The position numbers and the translations under genes were made by a program. From Sulfitobacter sp. F26204 (lineage in GTDB: Bacteria; Pseudomonadota; Alphaproteobacteria; Rhodobacterales; Rhodobacteraceae), in NCBI RefSeq assembly GCF_026410305.1, contig NZ_JAPMLQ010000011.1, positions 31,326 to 95,325 on the forward strand: a DNA stretch of 64,000 nucleotides, given 5' to 3'. Below the pieces are notes generated by a model that saw nothing but the letters and a program-made list of their open reading frames with translations, was not told the DNA's origin and did not search any database. Position 1 is the stretch's first letter. Every line of letters starts with the position of its first letter. Below are positions 33,342 to 41,899 of this stretch, in pieces.

Positions 33342-35282
33342 GTGAAACACGCCCTGCGAGAAGCCTTTAATCGGGAACTGGCCCTGCTCAAGGAACGTGC
33401 CGCGGAGTTTGCGCATGACTATCCCGGCCTCGCAGACCGGTTGGGAGGGTTGGTTGAGGAAAACCTGGACCCGACGGTGTCTGGCCTGCTTGAAGGCAGC
33501 GCGCTGCTTGCGGCGCGGGTGCAGACAAAAATGCAGGAAGAATTCAAAACCTTCACGCATGAGCTGCTGGATCAGGTGTTTCCCGATGCATTGGCACCGA
33601 CCCCTTCTGCGATGTTGGTCAAGGCAAACCTGCCCTTGGAGAATACAGATCTGGTAAAGGGGCTTCGTTTTGACGCCGGTGATTACATGGATGCGCGTTT
33701 CAAGGATACAGACCGCCAGATTGCCTGTCGTTTTGCGCTCGCCGCGCCTCTCACTATTTGGCCGCTAGGCATCAAGGAGGTCAAATATCATGCGGGTGCC
33801 GGCCCGATTGGTGCATTGGGTCAGGAAATTGCCTATGGGACCAAAGGCGGTATGGTTCTGACCCTTGAACGTCTTGGGGCCAAGGGAACACTGCCTTCGG
33901 ATCTGCCATTGTCGGGACTTGGCGGTGATGAAGAATTGGACGAGTTGGTTGTGCATCTGACTGGACCGATGAGAGACAGTGTCGCGTTGTTCGAACAGAT
34001 ATTCTGTGACACTACGCGCATTTCGTTGCGCTGGCTGAATCCGCAGGGCGATCCGGTGTTTGCGACCCTGCCCCTGCGCCATCTGGATCAGGTCGGATTT
34101 GACCGCGATCAACGGTTGTTTGCCCACAACACCCGTCTTTTCGAAGGCTTTGCTTTCTTGCGCGAGTTCTTTGTGTTTCCGCGCAAGTTTGCAGGTTTCC
34201 GTCTAAACGGGATGGCGCAATTCCTGCGCCATATCAGACAATCCCAGGTCGATGTGATTTTTGAGTTTGATACGGTCAATCGTGCGCTTGCCTCGCGGCT
34301 GGAAAAGGAACATCTGGCGTTGAATGCGGCCCCAGCGATCAACCAGTTCGAGGAAATGTCGTCGCAGGTGCGCATAAACAGCAAGGAACACGAGGCGATT
34401 GTCACGCCAAACTCCACGCCGATCACCCACTATGAGGTACAGTCGATCAAGGAGGTTTGGGCCTTTTATCAAGGTCAGCAGAACAAGGTACCGGTTTATC
34501 CACTCTATGCATTGCCGCCCGATGGCAAAGACCCGAGACAGGTATTGTACTATACCTATCGTCGACGCCCGCGTCGGTTGACAGCTAATGAACAACGTTA
34601 TGGTGCCTCAAATTATCGCTATCGGGGCACTGAAACCTTTGTGTCGATCTATGCCCCGCCTGGGGATGAAGTGGTGCAGCGTCTGCAGGTCAATACCCTG
34701 TGTTCGAACAGGCATCTGCCTGAGTATCTGCCGATTGCGCAGTCCAGGGATGACTTCTTTTTCTGCGATGACCAATCCGTGACCTTGTCCTGTCTTGCAG
34801 GGCCAACTGCGCCGATGGACAGTTTGGCGGACCTGGAAACCGGCGCTGCGCATCGCACGACCTCCGGTGATGTGTATTGGCGGCTGGTGTCCTATCTTTC
34901 GTTGAACCACTACGGGCTGGAAAGCCGCGACGGCGATGATGCCGCGGGCAGTATGCGCGAGATGCTGTCACTGTTTGCGGACCTTTCGGACAACGTAAGC
35001 GAGGCACAGATTACAGGGTTGAGCAAGGTCGAGACCCGCCCGGTTGCCCGCACTGTTGCACAGGCTGATGGCTATCATACGGCACGGGGACTTGAAGTTA
35101 CGCTGACATTCGATGAAGAAGAATATCAGGGCACAGGCGCGATGTTGCTGGCCTCGGTGCTTGACCGGTTCCTGTCTGAATATGCGGCAATCAACAGTTT
35201 CACCCAAACCGTAGTCCGCACGGTACAGCGCGGTGAGATCAAGGTGTTTCCTCCACGTTCCGGCAGTGGTCCGCTGCTATGA
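33342..35282 (+). CDS. tssF: T6SS baseplate subunit TssF
   Basis: A 646-aa protein from GTG at 33342 with GGGGGA upstream. Family landmarks: FNRELALLKERAAEFAHDYPGLADRLG at the N-terminus (shown in part), LEGSALLAARVQTKMQEEF, FPRKFAGFRL and VLDRFLSEYAAINSFTQTVV near the C-terminus. TssF is the gp6-like wedge protein of the baseplate and binds TssG 2:1. Its stop overlaps the tssG ATG by four bases (ATGA), implying coupled translation. Confidence 0.95.
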   Translation: MKHALREAFNRELALLKERAAEFAHDYPGLADRLGGLVEENLDPTVSGLLEGSALLAARVQTKMQEEFKTFTHELLDQVFPDALAPTPSAMLVKANLPLENTDLVKGLRFDAGDYMDARFKDTDRQIACRFALAAPLTIWPLGIKEVKYHAGAGPIGALGQEIAYGTKGGMVLTLERLGAKGTLPSDLPLSGLGGDEELDELVVHLTGPMRDSVALFEQIFCDTTRISLRWLNPQGDPVFATLPLRHLDQVGFDRDQRLFAHNTRLFEGFAFLREFFVFPRKFAGFRLNGMAQFLRHIRQSQVDVIFEFDTVNRALASRLEKEHLALNAAPAINQFEEMSSQVRINSKEHEAIVTPNSTPITHYEVQSIKEVWAFYQGQQNKVPVYPLYALPPDGKDPRQVLYYTYRRRPRRLTANEQRYGASNYRYRGTETFVSIYAPPGDEVVQRLQVNTLCSNRHLPEYLPIAQSRDDFFFCDDQSVTLSCLAGPTAPMDSLADLETGAAHRTTSGDVYWRLVSYLSLNHYGLESRDGDDAAGSMREMLSLFADLSDNVSEAQITGLSKVETRPVARTVAQADGYHTARGLEVTLTFDEEEYQGTGAMLLASVLDRFLSEYAAINSFTQTVVRTVQRGEIKVFPPRSGSGPLL

Positions 35283-36331
35283 AAAAGGTGAACAAGACCG
35301 AATTGCTTGACCAGCGCGACAAGCAATCCAAAGCGGCCTTTGGTCAGGGATTGTTCAATCTGTTGCGCCGCTTGGAACGCGAGGGCCAGGATAGTCCGCG
35401 CATCGGCAAGAACACCCGCCTGAAAGAAGCCCTGGTGCGTCTGGGCCAGGACCCGTTTCTGGCCTTTCCAGACACAGATATGGCGCGTGTCGATCTGGAT
35501 GCCAACCCGCCAATGGTGCGCGCCCAGTTTCTGGGGTTCTTTGGCCCGCAAGGTGCCTTGCCGCTGGTCTGGACCGAAGAAGTCCAGCGATGGTTTGAGG
35601 ATGGCGACGCGAGCTTTGTCGCTTTCACAGATATTTTTGCGGCGCGTTTTCAGGAATTGTTCTTTCGCGCATGGTCGGATGCGCGGGCAATTACACAATA
35701 TGACCACGCGGCAGAAGACCGGTTTTCAACATATCTTTTGTCGATTACCGGTACGGGATCACCCAGCTATCACACCCGCGATTGCGTGCCCGACGCAGCC
35801 AAGCAACGCCTTGCGCCGCTGGCGGCGGGGCGTGTCAAAAGCCCGGTGCGCCTGCGTCAGATGTTGCAAGTGCATTTTGGAGACAGGGTGAGGATCGACA
35901 TCGAAGAAATGGTTCCCGCCTGGCTGGAGTTTGAACCCAACGCCCTGAGCCAGTTGGGTATGCAGGCGGCAACCATGGGCCGTGATATGCATTTGGGCGA
36001 ACGCCTACGTTCCATTGGTGAAAAGATCACCATCCAGATTTATGTTGAAACCTATGAAACCTACGTGCGTTTTCTGCCGGGCGGTCCTGACCACGCACAT
36101 TTGCGGGATCTGACCTTCTGGTATCTGGGGCGCGCCTTTGACATCGAAGTGGCGCTTTGGTTGCCCAAGCCTGAAATACAACCCGCCGTGCTGGGCCAGA
36201 CCATCATGATGGGGTGGATGGCCTGTATGGCACCGGATCCTGAAAACCCTGAACATCTATTGCGCGTCACCCGGTTCGATCTGGAACCGTTGCATGAAAC
36301 GCAGACCCAAACCAGACAAGCGGCGGCATAA
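35279..36331 (+). CDS. tssG: T6SS baseplate subunit TssG
   Basis: A 350-aa protein of family length. Motifs: FNLLRRLEREGQDSPRIG near the start, FLGFFGPQGALPLVWTE, FLDIFAARFQELFFRAW-type helix (here TDIFAARFQELFFRAWS), and a C-terminal LTFWYLGRAFDIEVALWL. TssG is the second wedge component, in complex with TssF. The ATG overlaps tssF. tssH follows after 30 bases. Confidence 0.95.
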   Translation: MKKVNKTELLDQRDKQSKAAFGQGLFNLLRRLEREGQDSPRIGKNTRLKEALVRLGQDPFLAFPDTDMARVDLDANPPMVRAQFLGFFGPQGALPLVWTEEVQRWFEDGDASFVAFTDIFAARFQELFFRAWSDARAITQYDHAAEDRFSTYLLSITGTGSPSYHTRDCVPDAAKQRLAPLAAGRVKSPVRLRQMLQVHFGDRVRIDIEEMVPAWLEFEPNALSQLGMQAATMGRDMHLGERLRSIGEKITIQIYVETYETYVRFLPGGPDHAHLRDLTFWYLGRAFDIEVALWLPKPEIQPAVLGQTIMMGWMACMAPDPENPEHLLRVTRFDLEPLHETQTQTRQAAA

Positions 36332-36361
36332 GACCCAAGACCGCGACGAAGAGGACGCCTG

Positions 36362-39019
36362 ATGACCGAGATCACGATTGAAAAATATGCCGGCAAGATG
36401 AACCGCGCAGGCTATGATGCCTTTTTGCAGGCCATGCGTCATGCACGTAGTGAACGCAACCGACAGGTGGAACTGTGTCACTGGCTTTTTTATTCGCTGT
36501 CCAACAAGGATGCTGATCTGGCGGTGACGCTGGCGGAATTGAAACTTGATCGAGGCCGGGTGTTGAAAGACTTTGACAAGGCCATGTCCGCGCTCGACAA
36601 GAACGTGACTGAGACACCGGGCATCTCTGATTTCCTGAGCGATGCATTGAACCATGCCTGGACCTATGCAACCTTGTTTTTTGGCGAAGCACAGATCCGT
36701 ACGGGGCATGTTCTGGTTGCCTTGTTGAGTGACCCGCATTTGAAGCGTCAGCTTACACGGTACTCAATGGTGTTTGACGAGGTTTCTGCGGAACGGATCA
36801 GCCAGAACAGCCGCAGCCTCTGGGCAGATTCCGACGAGGAGACCCTGCCACCGATGGATGGTTCCGGCCTCTCCTCCGGCGGAGCGGAACAGGACAGTGA
36901 TCGCAAGGGCGCTGCCACTGCATTGGGGCGTTTTGCCAAGGACATGACCGCTGTTGCAGCCACCACTGATCCGATCAAAGGGCGCGGCGACGAAATCCGC
37001 CAGATCATTGATGTACTGCTGCGCCGTCGCCAGAACAATCCGATTTTGACAGGCGAAGCGGGAGTAGGCAAAACCGCCGTTGTCGAAGGGTTTGCACAGG
37101 CATTGGTTGCGGGCAATGTGCCCCCGAAACTCAAAGGTACCCTGCTGTACGAGTTGGACATCCAGGCGATGCAAGCGGGTGCCGCGATGAAGGGTGAATT
37201 CGAACAACGTCTGAAATCGGTGATTGACGAAGTGCAATCAAGCCCGACGCCGATTATCCTGTTTATTGACGAAGCACATACGCTGGTAGGTGCTGGCGGT
37301 GCGGCGGGGACCGGAGATGCGGCGAACCTGTTAAAGCCTGCCCTGGCGCGGGGCACGCTGCGCACAATTGGCGCGACGACCTGGTCAGAGTACCGGCAGT
37401 ATTTTGAAAAAGATCCCGCGCTGACCCGGCGTTTCCAGCCTGTCAATGTGGATGAACCTTCGGTTGAGCAATGCTGCTTTATGTTGCGCGGGATACTCGG
37501 GCCGATGGAAGCACACCATAATGTGCGCATTTCAGACGAAGCAATTGTTTCCGCAGTGGCGCTGTCGCATCGCTATATTCCGGCGAGGCAATTGCCGGAC
37601 AAAGCGATTTCATTGCTGGATACCGCTTGTGCCCGTGTCGCAGTTAGCCAGGCCTCAACTCCGGCGCGGATCGCGGACACGCGAGATAGAATAGACGCCT
37701 TGACCAGTGAAATCGCCAGCAAAGTGGCAGAGCGTGATCTCGGCGAAACCGACGAGGAGCGGCTGGCGGAAGCGGAAGCGGAAAAAACCAGGTTGGAGGC
37801 GCGGTTGGCGGAACTCGACGCCAGTTTCACCGCCGAAAAGGAAGTTGTCGACCGCATTCTGGAACTGCGCCTGAGCCTTGAATCCAAAGCGGCCCAGGAT
37901 GGCGGTGAAGATAGCGGCGAAACGCTTGATCCTGAGACCGCGCGTGCAGAAATGTATGAAAAGATGGCTCTGCTGGATGGCGGCAATCCCGACAACCGCA
38001 TGGTCTATGCCCATGTTGATGGTCAGGCTGTCGCCAGTGTGATCAGTGACTGGACCGGGATCCCTGCGGGTCGGATGGTACAGGATGAATTGCAAGCGGT
38101 GCTGCAGCTTGCCGATCGGCTGCGCGAGCGGGTGATCGGACAGGACCATGGTTTAGCCGCCATTGCCAAACGGATCGAAACCAACCGCGCAGGGCTGGCG
38201 AACCCAAACAAGCCGATTGGCGTTTTCATGCTGTGTGGTCCCTCGGGTGTCGGCAAGACCGAAACCGCCCTCGCACTTGCAGAACAGCTTTATGGTGGTG
38301 AACAGAACGTGATCACCATCAATATGAGCGAGTTTCAGGAAGCCCATACTGTGTCGTTGCTTAAAGGCGCGCCTCCCGGCTATGTCGGTTATGGCGAAGG
38401 CGGCCGACTGACCGAAGCGGTGCGGCGCAAGCCCTATTCCGTGGTCCTGCTGGATGAAATTGAAAAAGCGCATCCGGATGTGCATGAACTGTTCTTTCAG
38501 GTCTTTGACAAAGGCATCATGGAAGACGGCAACGGCCGCGTGATTGATTTCAAGAACACGATTATCCTGCTGACCTCAAATGTGGGAACCGACGTGATCA
38601 TGGAGATGGCCGAAGCAGGCGAAACCACGCCGAATATGGAAGAGCTGGAAACAGCTCTCAAACCCTTTCAGCTAGAGGTTTTTCCGCCCGCCCTTTTGGG
38701 CCGGATCGTTTCCATCCCTTATTTCCCGCTGGGTCGCGATGTGTTGACTGGCATCGCAAAGCTGAAGCTAGGCGCTGTCGAAAGCCGTCTCAAGGGTGCG
38801 CATGGGGCAGAGATCACCTATGCCGAGGGTGTGATCGAGCATATCGTCGAACAATGCCGTGATCCTGACAGTGGCGGGCGGATGATCGACAATATTATCA
38901 CCAATTCCATCTTGCCCGATCTCAGCCGTCAGGTGCTCAGCCGGATGGTATCGGGGGATGCTTTTGAAAAGGTTGAGGTGCGCGTCAACGACGGCGCGTT
39001 CGTCTATGTTTTTGAGTAA
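36362..39019 (+). CDS. clpV: T6SS sheath-disassembly AAA+ ATPase TssH (ClpV)
   Basis: An 885-aa AAA+ protein. The N-terminal Clp domain (about 1-160) binds the sheath. The first ATPase module has Walker A GEAGVGKT at about 231-238 and Walker B ILFIDEAHTL; a coiled-coil middle domain with many Glu/Ala (about 415-530) follows; the second module has GPSGVGKT at about 624-631 and VVLLDEIEKAHPDV. ClpV extracts TssB/TssC from contracted sheaths so they can be reused. GAGGA precedes the ATG. It closes the canonical plus-strand arm and is followed by an unrecognised gene. Confidence 0.96.
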   Translation: MTEITIEKYAGKMNRAGYDAFLQAMRHARSERNRQVELCHWLFYSLSNKDADLAVTLAELKLDRGRVLKDFDKAMSALDKNVTETPGISDFLSDALNHAWTYATLFFGEAQIRTGHVLVALLSDPHLKRQLTRYSMVFDEVSAERISQNSRSLWADSDEETLPPMDGSGLSSGGAEQDSDRKGAATALGRFAKDMTAVAATTDPIKGRGDEIRQIIDVLLRRRQNNPILTGEAGVGKTAVVEGFAQALVAGNVPPKLKGTLLYELDIQAMQAGAAMKGEFEQRLKSVIDEVQSSPTPIILFIDEAHTLVGAGGAAGTGDAANLLKPALARGTLRTIGATTWSEYRQYFEKDPALTRRFQPVNVDEPSVEQCCFMLRGILGPMEAHHNVRISDEAIVSAVALSHRYIPARQLPDKAISLLDTACARVAVSQASTPARIADTRDRIDALTSEIASKVAERDLGETDEERLAEAEAEKTRLEARLAELDASFTAEKEVVDRILELRLSLESKAAQDGGEDSGETLDPETARAEMYEKMALLDGGNPDNRMVYAHVDGQAVASVISDWTGIPAGRMVQDELQAVLQLADRLRERVIGQDHGLAAIAKRIETNRAGLANPNKPIGVFMLCGPSGVGKTETALALAEQLYGGEQNVITINMSEFQEAHTVSLLKGAPPGYVGYGEGGRLTEAVRRKPYSVVLLDEIEKAHPDVHELFFQVFDKGIMEDGNGRVIDFKNTIILLTSNVGTDVIMEMAEAGETTPNMEELETALKPFQLEVFPPALLGRIVSIPYFPLGRDVLTGIAKLKLGAVESRLKGAHGAEITYAEGVIEHIVEQCRDPDSGGRMIDNIITNSILPDLSRQVLSRMVSGDAFEKVEVRVNDGAFVYVFE

Positions 39020-39074
39020 ATTCGACCAACAGAAATTCTGCAAACGCTGAAATTGAAAACAGGAGATAGATAGA

Positions 39075-39536
39075 ATGCCAGATAATTCATTGGTAATGGC
39101 TGAACTGGTCAGCATGGGGATGGGGCTCAAGATCCCGTCAACGTCACTTGCTGCCAATCTCATCAACGGGTTTTACCTCAAAATCACTTCCGGCGGGCAA
39201 ACGACCGTTTATGGCGTTGCCGCAACTCTGGGGTTCGATCAAGGCGGGCTTGTTGTTTATGGTATTGCCACTGATCCCTTTGGCGTAAAATTCGACTATT
39301 CCAAGGGCGTCACACCTCATACTCTTGAGAACAAGTTGGTGGATCTGTCGATTGATGCGGGCATCGTCATTGCGAAATTGGGCAAGATCGACATCAAGCT
39401 GACCATCTATGACGAGAACAATGCTCCCATGATGTCAGTCGAACGCGTGGATGTAGAAGCGCAGGGCATTATGATCGCCGATGCAAAGGTGCGCGGCCGT
39501 TTGGTAAACCTGAGCAAGGGTGCACCCGCCAACTAG
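39075..39536 (+). CDS. Unrecognised 153-aa protein downstream of clpV
   Basis: I do not recognise this family. The protein has no signal peptide, no membrane helix and no cysteine. Its sequence is rich in short hydrophobic beta-like segments (GFYLKITSGGQTTVYGVAAT, LVVYGIATDPFGVKFDYSKG, IAKLGKIDIKLTIYDEN), suggesting a compact beta-sandwich or barrel. AGGAGA lies eight bases before the ATG, and the gene follows clpV by 55 bases on the same strand, so it is probably in the T6SS operon. It could be a T6SS accessory component, an effector, or a tube/spike cargo adaptor. It is convergent with the M23-SLT gene, whose stop is seven bases away. Confidence 0.6.
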   Translation: MPDNSLVMAELVSMGMGLKIPSTSLAANLINGFYLKITSGGQTTVYGVAATLGFDQGGLVVYGIATDPFGVKFDYSKGVTPHTLENKLVDLSIDAGIVIAKLGKIDIKLTIYDENNAPMMSVERVDVEAQGIMIADAKVRGRLVNLSKGAPAN

Positions 39537-39542
39537 CCGGTT

Positions 39543-41897
39543 TCAGAGCATCGCCAGCAGCGTGTCCACCGTCTTGAGGTATGATTTTATTTCGGCAGGA
39601 ATGACAACGGGTCTGGGGGCGGGCGCAACCGGCCTTGCGGTGCCGCTTGCCCGGGCCATCTTGCGATCGGCCCAGAGGTGTAAGTCAGAGATCGTCTTGC
39701 TGCGCAGGAAGGGGTTGGCGTTCACAACCTGTGCCCCCATGACCGCCAAGACGCTGGCACCCGGGTCGGCCCGCAAGGCGCTGTGTGCACCAGCGGGTCC
39801 CAGAAAATGCGCGAGATAAAGTCTGCCTGCGGTGATCTGATGGCCACGCGCACGCAAATATGTTTCGTTTTCTCGCGCCAGATTGCGTACCATCTCACGG
39901 CTGAGCACCGGATCGGTGCGCAGGGCAAGCAGTTGCGTCCGCCCCATCTTTCCTACCAGATCGGGCCGATAGTCGCGCATCATCCGCAGCCATGTTCCCT
40001 GAATAAACTGACCCAGACCAGTTGCCGTGGACAGCGGATTTTTTGCCGTGGCCACTCCTGCACTTTCGACGCGAATGATTTGATTTACCAGGGCGTCCAC
40101 GGCTTGTGATGCACTTCCGCTGCGGCCGCCGGCATAGGTAAGCGGATCAAGCGGTTGACCACCGGCATGCAATTCGAAGTGCAAATGCGGCCCCGTGCTG
40201 CGTCCGGTTGTACCGACATAGCCGATGACCTCGCCTGACCCGACTTGTTGGCCGGGTTTCAGCCCTTTGGCAAATGCATTCAGATGCGCATAGCGAGTCT
40301 CAACCCCATTGCCATGATCAATGTAAATGACATTGCCATAGCCACCTCCATCGCCTGCCCGAGCGATACGCCCTGCGGCCACGGCCAGCACCGGCGTTCC
40401 CGTCGGGGCGGCCCAGTCAACACCGTTGTGATTGCGCAACTGCTTCAGAATGGGGTGATGACGTGGTCCGAAGCCAGAAGTTTTCACTCCGTTCACAGGC
40501 ACCAGAAATCCACCCCCCAGACCGCTGGATCCGCCGTGACCCGCTGGTGGCGTATCAAAGTCAAAGCAGGCAAAATTATCGGTCCCCGCAGCAGCGAGCA
40601 CATAGCACGGCATGTTTCCCGATTTGCCGTGGATTCCGATATAGAATATTTCACCCAAACCACGCCCCAAAGGCCCCGGGTCAGCGGCACGCAACAGGAT
40701 CATTTCATCACCGGGCGCGACAAATCTGTCCAGATCATATTTCTGCGACATCAGGACAATCAGTTCGCCAACAACATTCGTGGCAATGCCGTTGCGGATC
40801 GCGGCCGAGTAGAGCGCATCCAGCAGGCGAAGTTCTCCGGGGCGGGCGGTGTCCTGGCGCATTTTGTCTGAGCGAGATAAAAGGTCTTCATCGATCCAGG
40901 GATCTGCCGCAGCTTCAAACCGCCCTGCGCCGACCTGGGCAAGACTCGTCAGGTAGCCCTGTGGACTATAGACCGACATCAACATCAATCGCCCGGTCGC
41001 CGCATCGGGACGCAGGCGCAATGCAACCACGCTACCTTCGGGGAGGGATGCGGGTAATGTTGTCTTTTGGCTGGCCGCCCGTTGGATGCTTTCGCTTTCT
41101 CGGGCGCTCAACCCCGCTGTCGTCAGTATCTCGGTCAGTTGCCTTTCCGCGCGCAATAGGATGATCTCGTCCTCATAAAGCGGTTTGCGTTGGTTTTCGC
41201 GCAGGGTGATGACCATGCTCGTGGTGTTTTCGATCTCTGTCTCGACATAAACCGCGGCCTGGCTGGTGGCTTTTTCAGCGGATTGTACCTCGATGAGTTC
41301 CCCCCAACTGCCTGCCTCATTCACCTCCACCAAATGACCCTGGGCAGCGGCTGCTGTCTGTGGCTTGGCGGCCATCGCACGCAATCCTTGACTGCGCTGT
41401 GCTTTGAACAGGGCAAAATCATCGCGGCTGGAGGGGAGGGTTGTAACCAGACGCTTTTCAGCCACAAACAACCTGTCCTTGAGCGCCAGAATTGCCTCTG
41501 TGCCACTTTGCTTCAGCCGCCCGCGGGCAAAATCTGGTGGTGCGGGTAGGGATTGCGTCAGGTCCTTTGTGTTGGCAGCGAAACGCAGGATCATGGGGTC
41601 ACGGCGCAGATCGATGAAGGAGTTCAATCTTTCGACTTCGATCGAGGCTTGGGCGGTTTCCTGACTTTGGACGAGAGAAAAACCATCGTCGCCTTGGTCA
41701 TTCTCAGGTACGTCCACTTGATGTGACGGCTGTGTGCTGTCGAGATTGTGCCAATGCGTCACACCCCAGAAGATGCAGGTGGATATACCGCAAATGGCAA
41801 GTGAAATCACAGCCACACGCAGTCCCAGTCGGCGTCGACGACGGCCTCTGGCATGGCGCGCAGTGGTGCCAAAAGCGGGGTCGACCTCAAAGGGCAT
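39543..41897 (-). CDS. Membrane-anchored M23 endopeptidase fused to lytic-transglycosylase-like domain
   Basis: A 784-aa protein from ATG at 41897, two bases after the stop of the preceding minus-strand gene; the frame extends upstream only inside that gene. A basic N-terminus (GRRRRRLGLR) precedes one membrane helix (about 29-50), so the rest faces the periplasm. Residues about 450-580 form an M23 (LytM) metallopeptidase with SGFGPRHHPIL, the zinc-site HNGVDW (about 489) and HLHFE (about 569). Residues about 605-720 look like an SLT transglycosylase: IIRVESAGVATAKNPLS with the catalytic Glu position, TGLGQFIQGTWLRMM, and YLAHFLGPAGA. Both active-site sets look intact, so the protein could cut both peptide and glycan bonds of peptidoglycan. 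Confidence 0.82.
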   Translation of the reverse strand: MPFEVDPAFGTTARHARGRRRRRLGLRVAVISLAICGISTCIFWGVTHWHNLDSTQPSHQVDVPENDQGDDGFSLVQSQETAQASIEVERLNSFIDLRRDPMILRFAANTKDLTQSLPAPPDFARGRLKQSGTEAILALKDRLFVAEKRLVTTLPSSRDDFALFKAQRSQGLRAMAAKPQTAAAAQGHLVEVNEAGSWGELIEVQSAEKATSQAAVYVETEIENTTSMVITLRENQRKPLYEDEIILLRAERQLTEILTTAGLSARESESIQRAASQKTTLPASLPEGSVVALRLRPDAATGRLMLMSVYSPQGYLTSLAQVGAGRFEAAADPWIDEDLLSRSDKMRQDTARPGELRLLDALYSAAIRNGIATNVVGELIVLMSQKYDLDRFVAPGDEMILLRAADPGPLGRGLGEIFYIGIHGKSGNMPCYVLAAAGTDNFACFDFDTPPAGHGGSSGLGGGFLVPVNGVKTSGFGPRHHPILKQLRNHNGVDWAAPTGTPVLAVAAGRIARAGDGGGYGNVIYIDHGNGVETRYAHLNAFAKGLKPGQQVGSGEVIGYVGTTGRSTGPHLHFELHAGGQPLDPLTYAGGRSGSASQAVDALVNQIIRVESAGVATAKNPLSTATGLGQFIQGTWLRMMRDYRPDLVGKMGRTQLLALRTDPVLSREMVRNLARENETYLRARGHQITAGRLYLAHFLGPAGAHSALRADPGASVLAVMGAQVVNANPFLRSKTISDLHLWADRKMARASGTARPVAPAPRPVVIPAEIKSYLKTVDTLLAML

Positions 41898-41899
41898 GT

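Noticed and set aside
39543..41897. Reading the M23-SLT protein as a T6SS effector
   Set aside because: It has its own membrane anchor facing the periplasm and no adjacent immunity candidate, so a role in the producer's own wall is more likely. Not excluded.
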